Positions 15,907 through 25,030 are shown, counted from the first letter of the stretch. The stretch: 64,000 nucleotides of DNA from Pseudomonas sp. (GCF_002796985.1 NZ_PEKX01000001.1:1-64000); one strand, 5' to 3'. Translations and numbers: made by a program. Notes: generated from the sequence alone by a model not told the origin.

Positions 15907-16455
15907 TCAAAAATTTGCCGGTGTGGTCGCGCTGATCAGCCGCGCCGGGGCTTCGAACGGATTGCGGAAGCGGTGCGGCTTGGTGCTGTCGAAATAGTAG
16001 CTGTCGCCACATTCGAGGACGAAGGTCTCGTCGCCGACGGTCAGCTCCAGACGGCCCTCGACCAGCACGCCGGTCTCTTCGCCTTCGTGGGCGTACATGT
16101 CGTCACCGGTATCGGAGCCCGGCGGGTAGGTCTCATCGAGCAGGGTGATGGCGCGACTGGGGTAGTCCTTGCCGATCAGTTTCATGATGATCGAGCCACT
16201 GGACAGGTCGCTGAGTTCGTCCGCCTTGTAGACCACCGGGGTGTTGCTGCTCTGTTCCAGGTCCAGGGAGAAGAACTCCACGAGGGACATCGGAATACCA
16301 CCCAGCACTTTCTTCAGCGAGCTGATGGAGGGGCTGACGCTGTTCTTCTCGATCATCGAGATTGTGCTGTTGGTTACACCCGCCCGTTTGGCGAGTTCGC
16401 GCTGGGACAAACCTTTGACTTTACGGATGGCTTGCAGACGAGCACCGACGTCCAA
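15907..16455 (-). CDS. pauR: PauR-type polyamine catabolism repressor (XRE plus cupin)
   Basis: 182 residues: an N-terminal XRE helix-turn-helix (GARLQAIRKVKGLSQRELAK, RAGVTNSTISMIEKN, about 4-60) and a C-terminal cupin (about 105-180; YAHEGEETGVLVEGRLEL, VLECGDSYYFDSTKPHRFRN). In P. aeruginosa PauR represses the gamma-glutamylation (pau) genes for putrescine, cadaverine and related amines and binds polyamines through the cupin. TTG at 16455 is chosen because AAGGAGG lies 8 bases upstream and it gives the family length; the in-frame extension to 16551 is unsupported. Likely targets in this window are pauB4 and kauB. Convergent or operon partners are absent. Confidence 0.9.
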   Translation of the reverse strand: MDVGARLQAIRKVKGLSQRELAKRAGVTNSTISMIEKNSVSPSISSLKKVLGGIPMSLVEFFSLDLEQSSNTPVVYKADELSDLSSGSIIMKLIGKDYPSRAITLLDETYPPGSDTGDDMYAHEGEETGVLVEGRLELTVGDETFVLECGDSYYFDSTKPHRFRNPFEAPARLISATTPANF

Positions 16456-16619
16456 GGGTGGGGTCCTCCTTATTCTTGTGATCAGGCAGGCTCTGAAAGG
16501 CAGAACCCGCCAACGGCTTGAGCCGAGCGGGTTCCAAGTGCCACGTATCATGGCAACACCGTTCAGTATTTACAACAGATCGCCTGTCGATCCTGCGCAA
16601 ACTTTACGGGTGGTCTCCG

Positions 16620-17699
16620 TCACTCGCCGGAGTAGACCCGCGGTACGCGCTTGAGGTTGCAGAACAGCTGATAAGGAATGCTGCCGCACAGGGAGGCGAG
16701 CTGGCTGGCGGGCACGTTCGGGCCCCAGAGCTCGACGCGGCTGCCCAGGCCGGCCTGCGGCAGATCAGTGAGGTCCACGGTGAGCATGTCCATGGACACG
16801 CGGCCGATGATGCGGCTCGGCTGACCGTCGATGAACACCGGCGTGCCGTCCGGCGCGTGGCGCGGATAGCCGTCGGCATACCCCATGGCGACCACGCCGA
16901 CGCGTACCGGGCGGTCAGCGATGAACCGCGCGCCATAGCCCACCGGCTCGCCGGCCGGCAGTTCGCGGATGCTGATGACCTGGGATTCCAGGGTCATCAC
17001 CGGGCGCAACTGGTCGGCCAGCGGGTGCGCCTGTTCGAAGGGGGTGGCGCCGTAGAGCATGATGCCGGGGCGCACCCAGTCGCTGGGCACCTCGGACCAA
17101 CCGAGGATGCCGGGGGAGTTGCGCAGACTGATCTCGTGGCCCTGGCCGGCGGCTTCGCGCACGGCCTGGAAGGCAGCGACCTGCTCTTCGGTGCGCGCAC
17201 AGTCCAGCTCGTCGGCGCGGGAGAAGTGACTCATCAGCACAACCTTGGCCACCTGGGGCAGCGCCTTCAGGCGTGCCAGCGCAGCGGCGTAGTCCTGCGG
17301 GAAGAAGCCGACGCGGTGCATGCCCGAGTCCATCTTCAGCCAGACGGTCAGCGGCTTGCTCGGGCGGGCGCGCTCGATAGCTTCCAGCTGCCAGGCCGAG
17401 TGCACCACGCACCAGAAGTCATGGGTGTCGATCAGTTCCAGCTCGCTCGCTTCGAAGAAGCCTTCGAGCAGCAGGATCGGTGCGCGGATACCGGCTTGGC
17501 GCAGTTCCAGCGCTTCTTCGATGCAGGCCACGGCGAAACCATCGGCCTCGCCTTCCAGCGCTCGGGCACAGACCACCGCGCCATGGCCGTAGGCATCGGC
17601 CTTGACCACCGCCAGCGCTCGGGCGCCGGTGACTTCACGGGCCAGGCGGTAGTTGTGGCGCAGGGCGGCGAGATCGATCAGGGCACGGGCGGGACGCAT
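16620..17699 (-). CDS. dadX: Catabolic alanine racemase
   Basis: 359 residues. PLP fold-type III barrel followed by a beta domain. Catalytic Lys33 is in VVKADAYGHGA, and the opposite-face Tyr is in EPVGYGARFI. It interconverts L- and D-alanine so that DadA can oxidise the D-form to pyruvate. It is the last gene of the dadA-ridA-dadX group on this strand, 81 bases after ridA, with a terminator-like hairpin between them (17743-17767) that may lower its expression. Start ATG at 17699. The pairing with dadA marks it as the catabolic (DadX) rather than biosynthetic (Alr) enzyme. Confidence 0.94.
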   Translation of the reverse strand: MRPARALIDLAALRHNYRLAREVTGARALAVVKADAYGHGAVVCARALEGEADGFAVACIEEALELRQAGIRAPILLLEGFFEASELELIDTHDFWCVVHSAWQLEAIERARPSKPLTVWLKMDSGMHRVGFFPQDYAAALARLKALPQVAKVVLMSHFSRADELDCARTEEQVAAFQAVREAAGQGHEISLRNSPGILGWSEVPSDWVRPGIMLYGATPFEQAHPLADQLRPVMTLESQVISIRELPAGEPVGYGARFIADRPVRVGVVAMGYADGYPRHAPDGTPVFIDGQPSRIIGRVSMDMLTVDLTDLPQAGLGSRVELWGPNVPASQLASLCGSIPYQLFCNLKRVPRVYSGE

Positions 17700-17742
17700 G
17701 GCAAGGCTCTCTTTTTATCAAGGTGGAACGAAACGGCAGACG

Positions 17743-17767
17743 AAAAAAACCCGGCGCTCAGGCCGGG
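17743..17767 (-). terminator. Terminator-like hairpin between ridA and dadX
   Basis: Stem CCCGGC (17750-17755) with GCCGGG (17762-17767), followed on the minus strand by a run of seven T. It sits inside the dad gene group, after ridA and before dadX, so it may act as a partial terminator or a 3'-end stabiliser. Confidence 0.7.
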
Positions 17768-17780
17768 CCACGCAAAACGA

Positions 17781-18134
17781 TCAGGGCAGTGCGGCGACGA
17801 TGGAAACCTCGACGAGGATTTCCGGGTAGCACAGCGCCGCCTGGACGGTGGCGCGCGCCGGGGCGCAGCCCTGCGGGACCCACTGGTCCCAGACGCCGTT
17901 CATGCCGGCGAAGTCGGCGGCGACGTCCTTCAGGTAGATGGTCGCCGAGAGGACCCGCGACTTGTCGGTGCCAGCCTCTTCGAGCAGGCGCTCGACGCTG
18001 GCGAGGACTTCGCGGGTCTGTTGCTCGACACCGGCGGAGAGGTCGTCCGCCACCTGGCCGGCGAGGTACACCGTGCCGTTGTGGACGACGACCTGGCTCA
18101 TCCGCTGGTTAGTGTGCAGGCGCAGGATGGCCAT
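17781..18134 (-). CDS. RidA-family protein of the dad operon
   Basis: 117 residues, a short YjgF/Rid protein (TVYLAGQVADDLSAGVEQQTREVLASVERLLEEAG, VLSATIYLKD, GCAPARATVQAALCYPEILVEVSIVAAL). The Arg in PARATVQAAL matches the active-site Arg of imine deaminases. Family knowledge: such enzymes hydrolyse imines, here plausibly the imino acid released by DadA. Its start (18134) overlaps the dadA stop (18109) by 26 bases, indicating translational coupling. Same neighbour in P. aeruginosa. Confidence 0.92.
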   Translation of the reverse strand: MAILRLHTNQRMSQVVVHNGTVYLAGQVADDLSAGVEQQTREVLASVERLLEEAGTDKSRVLSATIYLKDVAADFAGMNGVWDQWVPQGCAPARATVQAALCYPEILVEVSIVAALP

Positions 18135-19404
18135 TCTGGACCTCCGAAGTGGAGCCGTAGCGGGAGATATCCAGGCCTTCGGTGCTGATCTGCGGGCTCT
18201 TCTTGGCCATCAGGTCGGCGAGGTAGCGGCCCGAGCCGCAAGCCATGGTCCAGCCCAGGGTGCCGTGGCCGGTATTGAGGAACAGGTTGCGGTAGCGGGT
18301 GCCGCCCACGATCGGGGTGCCGTCCGGGGTGGCCGGGCGCAGGCCGGTCCAGAACTCCGCCTGGCTGACGTCGCCGCCTTCCGGGTAGAGGTCGGTGGTG
18401 ATCATTTCCAGGGTGGCGCGGCGACGCGGGTTCAGCGACAGGTCGAAGCCGGCGATTTCCGCCATGCCGCCGACGCGGATGCGCTGGTCGAAGCGGGTGA
18501 TCGCGACCTTGTAGGTCTCGTCGAGGATGGTCGAGGTCGGCGCCATGTCCGGATTGGTGATCGGCACGGTCAGCGAGTAGCCCTTGAGCGGGTACACTGG
18601 GGCGTTGATGCCCAGCGGCTTGAGCATCTGCGGCGAGTAGCTGCCCAACGCCAGTACGTAGCGATCGGCGGTGACCAGTTGGCCATCGACCCACACACCG
18701 TTGATGCGGTCACCGGCGAAGTCCAGGCGCTGGATGTCCTGGCCGAAGCGGAACTCCACGCCCAGGGCCTTGGCCATCTCGGCCAGCTTGGTGGTGAACA
18801 TCTGGCAGTCGCCGGTCTGGTCGTTGGGCAGGCGCAGGGCGCCGACCAGCTTGTCGGCGACCTTGGCGAGGGCCGGCTCGACGCGGGCGATACCGGCGCG
18901 GTCGAGCACCTCATAAGGAACGCCAGTGCTTTCCAGGACCGAGATGTCCTTGGCGGCGGCGTCGAGCTGGGCCTGGGTGCGGAACAGCTGGGTGGTGCCC
19001 AGGGAGCGGGATTCGTAGCCGATGCCGGTTTCGGCGCGCAGTTCGTCGAGGCAGTCACGGCTGTACTCGGACAGACGCACCATGCGCTCCTTGTTCACCG
19101 CGTAGCTCTTGGCGTTGCAGTTGCGCAGCATCTGCCACATCCAGGCGTACTGGAAGGGATCGCCGGTCATGCGGATGGCCAGGGGCGCGTGGGTCTGCAG
19201 CAGCCACTTCATGGCCTTGAGCGGGATACCCGGGGCAGCCCAGGGCGAGGCGTAGCCAGGGGACACCTGCCCTGCGTTGGCAAAGCTGGTTTCCAGGGCC
19301 GGGCCGGGCTGGCGGTCGACGACCACCACTTCGAAGCCGGCACGGGCGAGATAGTAAGCACTGGCGGTACCGATCACACCGCTGCCGAGCACCAGAACAC
19401 GCAT
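18109..19404 (-). CDS. dadA: D-amino acid dehydrogenase, small subunit
   Basis: 431 residues. The N-terminal dinucleotide fold MRVLVLGSGVIGTASAYYLARAGFEVVVVD (Gly8, Gly10, Gly13) binds FAD; a DAO-type domain follows, ending with GHGTLGWTMACGSGRYLADLM. It oxidises D-alanine and other D-amino acids at the inner membrane, passing electrons to quinone. It leads the dadA-ridA-dadX group. In P. aeruginosa dadA is activated by the Lrp-type regulator DadR, encoded here at 23073. Start ATG at 19404 with GGAGGCAAAG just upstream. Confidence 0.96.
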   Translation of the reverse strand: MRVLVLGSGVIGTASAYYLARAGFEVVVVDRQPGPALETSFANAGQVSPGYASPWAAPGIPLKAMKWLLQTHAPLAIRMTGDPFQYAWMWQMLRNCNAKSYAVNKERMVRLSEYSRDCLDELRAETGIGYESRSLGTTQLFRTQAQLDAAAKDISVLESTGVPYEVLDRAGIARVEPALAKVADKLVGALRLPNDQTGDCQMFTTKLAEMAKALGVEFRFGQDIQRLDFAGDRINGVWVDGQLVTADRYVLALGSYSPQMLKPLGINAPVYPLKGYSLTVPITNPDMAPTSTILDETYKVAITRFDQRIRVGGMAEIAGFDLSLNPRRRATLEMITTDLYPEGGDVSQAEFWTGLRPATPDGTPIVGGTRYRNLFLNTGHGTLGWTMACGSGRYLADLMAKKSPQISTEGLDISRYGSTSEVQNGHPAPAH

Positions 19405-19764
19405 CTTTGCCTCCTACGTCGCGCCAGGGCGCGGACGTTTCTTATTCTGAACGTAGATGCGCGCAGTATAGGAAGTCAGGCTCAGCGATATTCACTGATT
19501 GCGATGCGGTATTTGACGAAAATTCCTGGCAAAAGGCGCTTTGGCGGAGGGACATTCACCAGTTTCAGGGCGCTTCCACCCAAGACCGAATGGTCGAGGA
19601 TCTGGCGAATTTTTCACCAGATCCAGAGAAAATAACGAACAGCCAGGGGTTGGCCGGAACTTCTCGCGCCGGATCACTCCCTGACGGGAATTACCTGCTT
19701 GCGCAGCAACTCCCCGGACTCGCCACCAGAGGTGGCGGCGAGCAGGGAAATCCCCTTGGTCAGC
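19405..19764. other. dadA promoter region and spacer
   Basis: 360 bases without a gene between dadA and ydbL. The part next to dadA must carry its promoter and probably Lrp-type sites, but no clear consensus could be assigned. Near the ydbL end is a hairpin, CTCGCCACC with GGTGGCGGCGAG (19719-19742), without a T run. Confidence 0.5.
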
Positions 19765-20109
19765 TTATTTGCGCACCCATTGGCCGTTGACCTGCACGTA
19801 CTGCCCCGATGGCGTACGTTCGATGGCCTTCTTGCCAGCCAGGGTCTCCACGTCTTTCAGCGTGGCGCCGCTCTGCCCGGCGACCTTCTGGTACTCGGCA
19901 CGGCGCGCGGCGTTGATCTGCGCGGCGATATCGGCGGCCTCGCCGCCATTCTTCACGACACCCAGGTAGCCGTCGGCCTGCTCGCCGACCAACCCCTGGG
20001 ACTTGGCGCCACCCAGCGCGGACATCGCCTGCTCCAGGCTCATGGCCATGACCGGCAGGCTCAGGCAGAGGGCAACCAGCGCGACGCCCAGTTTGCGGTG
20101 CAATCTCAT
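19765..20109 (-). CDS. ydbL: YdbL-like DUF1318 periplasmic protein
   Basis: 114 residues with a signal peptide (MRLHRKLGVALVALCLSLPVMAMS). The mature part, LEQAMSALGGAKSQGLVGEQADGYLGVV, AADIAAQINAARRAEYQKVA and the ending YVQVNGQWVRK, is typical of DUF1318/YdbL. In E. coli YdbL acts with YdbH and YnbE, which support phospholipid transport between inner and outer membranes. Third gene of the ydbH-ynbE-ydbL set; 14 bases separate it from ynbE. Start ATG at 20109 with AAAGGAGC before it. Confidence 0.88.
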   Translation of the reverse strand: MRLHRKLGVALVALCLSLPVMAMSLEQAMSALGGAKSQGLVGEQADGYLGVVKNGGEAADIAAQINAARRAEYQKVAGQSGATLKDVETLAGKKAIERTPSGQYVQVNGQWVRK

Positions 20110-20123
20110 GCAAAGGCTCCTTT

Positions 20124-20315
20124 TCAGAACAGGCCACTGTTCTCGTTGATGATGCCGTCGAGCGCCTTGTCGACCTTGATATAGATCTCGTGCTCGATCT
20201 TCACGTTGAGGTTGATGTTGATCGGCTCCTTGGGCGCCGCCAGCTGCACGGTAGGCGTGCAGCCCTGGGCGAGGCCGGCCAGGAGCAGTAGGGTGAACAG
20301 GGCGCGAAGGCGCAT
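20124..20315 (-). CDS. ynbE: YnbE-like small outer-membrane lipoprotein
   Basis: 63 residues. Lipoprotein signal MRLRALFTLLLLAGLAQGC with lipobox LAQGC (Cys19). The mature part, PKEPININLNVKIEHEIYIKVDKALDGIINENSGLF, matches YnbE, whose beta-strand is thought to augment the C-terminal end of YdbH at the outer membrane. ATG at 20315 is chosen because AAGGAG lies 8 bases upstream; an in-frame ATG at 20336 is less likely. It overlaps nothing but starts close to the ydbH stop, so the two are probably co-translated. Confidence 0.88.
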   Translation of the reverse strand: MRLRALFTLLLLAGLAQGCTPTVQLAAPKEPININLNVKIEHEIYIKVDKALDGIINENSGLF

Positions 20316-20332
20316 TTCAGGTCTCCTTGCGG

Positions 20333-22900
20333 TCATGGCGCAGCGGCCGGGTCGTTGCGCAGGCGGTCCTGCACGCGCTTGCGGATGGTGTCGCTGACCC
20401 GATCGCTCAGTTGCAGGCTGGTGAGCAGCTTGGGCACGTTCTCCTCCAGGTTGACGTTGAGATTGATCGGCCGCCCCTGCTCCAGTTCGGGGTTGCGCCC
20501 GCTCAGGCTCAGGGCGAGGAGCAGCTTGCCCGATTCAGCATAATCCACGCGGCTGCTCAACTTGTCGTAGCGAAAATCATCGATGGCCGTGGCCACCAGT
20601 TGCATCGCCGGGTTGCTCTGGCCCAGCGAGCGGATCTTCTCCGAACGGAACTGCAGCACGCCCGGCTCACGCGCGGCGATTTCACCATCGCGAATGACCA
20701 GCTTGCCGTCGTGCAGCCCCAGCGGCAGGTTGCCGTCGAGGATGCCGGTGCCGGTCAGCCCTTCCGCCGGGTAGGCCGCGAGGATCGCCTCCAGCGCCAG
20801 CCCTTCCAGCTTCAGTGTCAGACCCTGGCCGAGGGCGGAAAGATCCACAGCCCCCGCCGGCAGCCAGGCGCGTCCGCTGAACAAGTCGAGCTGCGCTTGC
20901 TGCCAGTCGACCCGCCCCGCCCGTGGCGCCGACAGCGAAGCCTTGTAATTGCCCTGCAGGGACAGCGGGCCGAGGGTCACGCCGGGATTGAGCGAGGCGA
21001 CTTTCACCTGCGGCAGTTGCAGCTCCATCTGCGAGCCTTTCAGGACGAATTTCGCCTTCAGGTCGAGGCCATGCACCTCGCTACGGTCGTAGACGCCCTC
21101 CAGCCCGCTGCCGCGCAGGTTCAGGTCGAGACTCTGCGGCGCACCGCCCGGCGGCAGGCGCCAGTTCAGGTCGAGGCTGGCCTTGCCGTTGTTCAGGCTG
21201 AGCAGGCCCGGCCAGTCGCCCAGGGACTTTTCCAGCGGGTTGCCGGTGCGCAGGAAGAACTCCGGCTGGCGCGCGACCAGCGCAACGCCCTGCTTCACTG
21301 AGTTGTTCAGCTCGATTTCAGCGTTCAGCCCGCCGCTATTGAGCAGCCGGCCCTTGAACTGCTGGGCGTCGAGACTCGCCGCGAGGGTCCCCATGGCATT
21401 CCAGGACAGAGGTTTGACGTGGGGCTGGCGCAGCTCGCCCACGGCCAGTTTCAGCGGGGCGTTCAATTGCAGGGCGGCAGCCGGCGTGTCGCTGGCGTAT
21501 CCCAGGCTCAGCGCGCCTTTACCCAGGGTGGCGGTGAGCTTGCTGGCCCGGAGGGACTGCGGACCGGCCAGCGCGCCGACCTGCACTTGCGCGCCATCGG
21601 CCAGGTTGAAACTCGCCGACTGCTGATCGACTCGGCCGTCGAAGCTCAGGTCGATGCGGCTGTTGTCGCCGCGCAGACCGACTATTTCCAGGTGAGGAAT
21701 CTTGCCCTCCAGCCGCGAGTCGCTCAGTTGCAGCGCCAGCGGGGTCGCTTCCAGCAGGGCCACGCGGGAGCGCAAACGCAGGTCGGCGGCGCCCACGGCG
21801 CGCAGGTCGGCGCGGACGCTGCCCAGCTCTTCTTCCACTCCGGGCTCCAGGTGCAGGGTCAGGCGCGCCGGGCGCAGGCCGACCGGCAGCGCTTGCAGCC
21901 AGTCACCGTAGAGATCGGAAAGACGCAGGTCACCACTGACCACCGTGGGGCGCCAGCCGATATCGGTTGCGCTGGCGATCAGCCGCAGGTCGCCCTGCAG
22001 GTTGCCCACGCCCGGCAGCGGCCAGGGCTGCGGCAGTTGCAGGGCGAGATCGATGCTGCCGCGCCCGTCACGCAGGCTCGGCCAGTCCGGCCAGGCGGCG
22101 TTGCCGGCCAGATGGGTGTCCCAGCTCAGGCGCAAACGCCCGGCCTCGGGGATCGGCAGCGGCAGGTTCGGCGTCGGCAGCCACATGCCCAGCCAGTTGC
22201 GCACCGCTTGTACTGGCGGCACGGCGGGGGTGGCAATGTCGCCGTTGAGCTGGCGGCTGGCGGGCGCCCAGCTGGAATCCAGGGTGAGCAGTTGTTCGTT
22301 GTCGAGGAAGCTGTCCAGGTGCAGGCGCCACTGACCGTCGCCGGGTTGCAGCAGGCCGTTGAACGCGAGCTGCTGGCCGCCCTGGCGCAACTCGCCGCCC
22401 AGTGCCGCAGCGCCGCCCTGGATCTGCTGCCAGTGCGCGCTGCCATTAAGCGTGCAGCGTTGCTCGCGAGCGCAGGGCAATTCGAGGGCGACACGCTCGA
22501 GCGCCAGTCGACCGGGCAGTAGCGCCAGCCAGCGGTTGAGCTGGGCGATGTCCGGCAGCGTGGCGTCCTCTTCCGGCACGCCCTGCCCCGGCCACTGGCG
22601 CACGTCGATGCTGCCGGCTGCCAGCTCCTTCAGGCGCCAGCGACCGTCTTCATGCTCGGGCCAGCCGACGCGCAGGTCCTGCAGCTGGATCGCCAGCCGC
22701 GAGCCGTCCGGAGTCTGGCGCTGGATGGCCAGGCGCTGCAGCGTCAGGCCCTGGCGGGAAATGCCCAGCCCCTGCCACTGCTCGATACTGACCCCGGCGC
22801 TCGCCAGCAGGCGCGGAACCGTCAGCCACGCCGCGCCGACTACCATTGCCAGGAGCAGCAACAGCAGCAGGAGAACGGTGCGCAGGCGGGGAAACGACAT
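20333..22900 (-). CDS. ydbH: YdbH-family AsmA-like intermembrane transport protein
   Basis: 855 residues. One N-terminal membrane anchor (LRTVLLLLLLLLAMVVGAAWLTV) is followed by a long beta-rich periplasmic body typical of AsmA-like bridge proteins, and a C-terminal dicarboxylate-type DUF748/YdbH region (RPINLNVNLEENVPKLL). In E. coli YdbH works redundantly with TamB and YhdP in phospholipid transport to the outer membrane. First gene of the ydbH-ynbE-ydbL set. Start ATG at 22900. In P. aeruginosa the same set lies between dadA and lrp. Confidence 0.9.
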   Translation of the reverse strand: MSFPRLRTVLLLLLLLLAMVVGAAWLTVPRLLASAGVSIEQWQGLGISRQGLTLQRLAIQRQTPDGSRLAIQLQDLRVGWPEHEDGRWRLKELAAGSIDVRQWPGQGVPEEDATLPDIAQLNRWLALLPGRLALERVALELPCAREQRCTLNGSAHWQQIQGGAAALGGELRQGGQQLAFNGLLQPGDGQWRLHLDSFLDNEQLLTLDSSWAPASRQLNGDIATPAVPPVQAVRNWLGMWLPTPNLPLPIPEAGRLRLSWDTHLAGNAAWPDWPSLRDGRGSIDLALQLPQPWPLPGVGNLQGDLRLIASATDIGWRPTVVSGDLRLSDLYGDWLQALPVGLRPARLTLHLEPGVEEELGSVRADLRAVGAADLRLRSRVALLEATPLALQLSDSRLEGKIPHLEIVGLRGDNSRIDLSFDGRVDQQSASFNLADGAQVQVGALAGPQSLRASKLTATLGKGALSLGYASDTPAAALQLNAPLKLAVGELRQPHVKPLSWNAMGTLAASLDAQQFKGRLLNSGGLNAEIELNNSVKQGVALVARQPEFFLRTGNPLEKSLGDWPGLLSLNNGKASLDLNWRLPPGGAPQSLDLNLRGSGLEGVYDRSEVHGLDLKAKFVLKGSQMELQLPQVKVASLNPGVTLGPLSLQGNYKASLSAPRAGRVDWQQAQLDLFSGRAWLPAGAVDLSALGQGLTLKLEGLALEAILAAYPAEGLTGTGILDGNLPLGLHDGKLVIRDGEIAAREPGVLQFRSEKIRSLGQSNPAMQLVATAIDDFRYDKLSSRVDYAESGKLLLALSLSGRNPELEQGRPINLNVNLEENVPKLLTSLQLSDRVSDTIRKRVQDRLRNDPAAAP

Positions 22901-23072
22901 GCGAAAACCTCTGGGGAAAGCGGCCGGCTTCGATCGGCAAGGACGAACCGTTGGCCTACAGGCTGGCCGCCCAGCACGGGAAGTTCAAGGGATGCCAGTG
23001 ATATTCCCTGCACAACCGACTATATTGCCGACATTCCCCCAAAGCTCATTGCTCGACTTCAGAGTCCTTCCC

Positions 23073-23561
23073 ATGAGAACCCAGCATCAAAGCCGCCGCG
23101 AACTGGACAAGATCGACCGCAACATCCTGCGCATCCTGCAGGAGGAAGGTCGCATCTCCTTCACCGAACTGGGCGAGCGCGTCGGCCTCTCCACCACGCC
23201 GTGCACCGAGCGCGTGCGCCGGCTGGAGCGCGAGGGGATCATCATGGGCTACAACGCCCGGCTGAACCCGCAGTACCTCAAGGCCAGCCTGCTGGTGTTC
23301 GTCGAGATCAGCCTGGACTACAAGTCCGGCGATACCTTCGAGGACTTCCGCCGCTCGGTGCTCAAGCTGCCTCACGTGCTGGAGTGCCACCTGGTGTCGG
23401 GCCACTTCGACTACCTGGTGAAGGCGCGCATCTCGGAAATGGCCTCCTACCGCAAGCTGCTGGGCGACATCCTGCTCAAGCTACCCCACGTGCGCGAATC
23501 CAAGAGTTACATCGTGATGGAAGAGGTGAAGGAAAGCCTCACCCTGCCCATCCCGGATTGA
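23073..23561 (+). CDS. lrp: Lrp/AsnC-family regulator (DadR-like)
   Basis: 162 residues. N-terminal HTH (KIDRNILRILQEEGRISFTELGERVGLSTTPCTERVRRLEREGII) and a C-terminal RAM ligand-binding domain (LVFVEISLD, VLECHLVSGHFDYLVKARI). In P. aeruginosa the protein at this place activates dadA with L-alanine as a signal. The start ATG at 23073 is the first codon of the conserved MRTQHQSRRELDKIDRNI. Divergent from ydbH; the next gene, pauB4, is on the same strand after 149 bases. Confidence 0.93.
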   Translation: MRTQHQSRRELDKIDRNILRILQEEGRISFTELGERVGLSTTPCTERVRRLEREGIIMGYNARLNPQYLKASLLVFVEISLDYKSGDTFEDFRRSVLKLPHVLECHLVSGHFDYLVKARISEMASYRKLLGDILLKLPHVRESKSYIVMEEVKESLTLPIPD

Positions 23562-23627
23562 AAGCAGACGGATTCCCCGTCGTTCGCGGCAAGCCCCCCC
23601 GATTTATTTACAACTTCCTGGCGTTTT

Positions 23628-23656
23628 TTCCCGCACGGCTATTGGCTGCGCGGGAA
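23628..23656. promoter_or_regulatory. Inverted repeat upstream of pauB4
   Basis: TTCCCGC (23628-23634) and GCGGGAA (23650-23656) are perfect inverted arms around 15 bases, in the lrp-pauB4 spacer. It is preceded by T residues; it may end the lrp transcript on either strand or be an operator for pauB4. Confidence 0.35.
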
Positions 23657-23710
23657 GTCGGCGTTTATCCTGCGTAAAATTTTAACAACACAAAAATCAG
23701 GATATCGCAC

Positions 23711-25030
23711 ATGAACGCCCGCGTTCACCAGCCGGTGCACACCGACCGCCACGCCCCGTCCTATTACGCCGCGAGCGTCAATCGTCGGCTCGAAGCAGCG
23801 CCCCTGGCCGGCGAGGAAAAGGCCGACGTGTGCGTCATCGGCGGTGGTTTCTCCGGGTTGAACACGGCCATCGAACTGGCCGAGCGCGGTCTCTCGGTGA
23901 TCCTGCTGGAAGCCCATCAGATCGGCTGGGGCGCCAGCGGCCGCAACGGCGGTCAGTTGATCCGTGGGGTCGGCCACGGCCTGGAGCAGTTCGAGCCGGT
24001 GATCGGCAAGGACGGCGTCCATGCGCTGAAGCTGATGGGCCTGGAGGCGGTGGAGATCGTTCGCCGCCGCGTCGAGCAGTACTCCATCGACTGCGACCTG
24101 ACCTGGGGCTACTGCGACCTGGCCAACAAGCCGGCCGACGTCGAAGGCTTCCAGGAAGATTTCGACGAACTGAAAAGCCTCGGCTACCGCCACGAACTGC
24201 GCATGATCCCGCAGGAGCAGATGCGCTCCATCGTCGGCTCCGACCTCTATGTCGGCGGTATGGTGGACTTGGGCTCGGGCCACCTGCACCCGCTCAACCT
24301 CGCCCTCGGCGAAGCCGCCGCGGCGCAGAGCCTGGGCGTGAAGCTGTTCGAGAACTCTGCCGTCACCGCCATCGATTACGGCAGCGAAGTCCGCGTGCGC
24401 ACCGCCAAGGGCAGCGTACGCGCCAAGTCCCTGGTGATCGCCTGCAACGCCTACCAGAACGACCTGAACCACTATCTCGATGGCAAGGTACTGCCCGCCG
24501 GCAGCTACGTGATCGCCACCGAGCCACTCTCCGCCGAGCAAGCCCACGCCCTGCTACCGCAGAACATGGCCGTGTGCGACCAACGAGTGGCGCTGGATTA
24601 CTACCGGCTGTCCGCCGACAACCGCCTGCTGTTCGGCGGCGCCTGCCATTACTCCGGCCGCGACCCGGCGGATATCGCCGCCTACATGCGACCGAAGATG
24701 CTCAAGGTGTTCCCGCACCTGGCCAACGTGCGCATCGACTACCAGTGGGGCGGCATGATCGGCATCGGCGCCAACCGCCTGCCCCAGATCGGCCGCCTGC
24801 CCGACCAGCCGAACGTGTACTTCGCCCAGGCCTACGCCGGGCACGGGGTGAACGCCACGCACCTGGCCGGCAAGCTGCTCGCCGAGGCCATCGCCGGTCA
24901 GCAGGGTAGCGGCTTCGAGCTGTTCGCCAAGGTGCCGCACATCACCTTCCCCGGCGGCAAGCTGCTGCGCTCGCCGCTGCTGGCCTTAGGGATGGCCTGG
25001 TATCGCTTCAAGGAAACCCTCGGCGGCTGA
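23711..25030 (+). CDS. pauB4: FAD-dependent gamma-glutamylpolyamine oxidase
   Basis: 439 residues of the DAO/PuuB family. The FAD fold is ADVCVIGGGFSGLNTAIELAERGLSVILLEA (about 38-68), and the family motif GRNGGQLIRG follows (about 77-86); the C-terminal FAD-contact segment is AQAYAGHGVNATHLAGKLLAEA. In P. aeruginosa PauB enzymes oxidise gamma-glutamylated putrescine, cadaverine or related amines to the aldehyde plus ammonia and H2O2. The aldehyde can then be handled by the KauB-type dehydrogenase at 27976. PauR (15907) is the likely repressor. ATG at 23711; AGGATATCGCAC precedes it. Confidence 0.88.
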   Translation: MNARVHQPVHTDRHAPSYYAASVNRRLEAAPLAGEEKADVCVIGGGFSGLNTAIELAERGLSVILLEAHQIGWGASGRNGGQLIRGVGHGLEQFEPVIGKDGVHALKLMGLEAVEIVRRRVEQYSIDCDLTWGYCDLANKPADVEGFQEDFDELKSLGYRHELRMIPQEQMRSIVGSDLYVGGMVDLGSGHLHPLNLALGEAAAAQSLGVKLFENSAVTAIDYGSEVRVRTAKGSVRAKSLVIACNAYQNDLNHYLDGKVLPAGSYVIATEPLSAEQAHALLPQNMAVCDQRVALDYYRLSADNRLLFGGACHYSGRDPADIAAYMRPKMLKVFPHLANVRIDYQWGGMIGIGANRLPQIGRLPDQPNVYFAQAYAGHGVNATHLAGKLLAEAIAGQQGSGFELFAKVPHITFPGGKLLRSPLLALGMAWYRFKETLGG

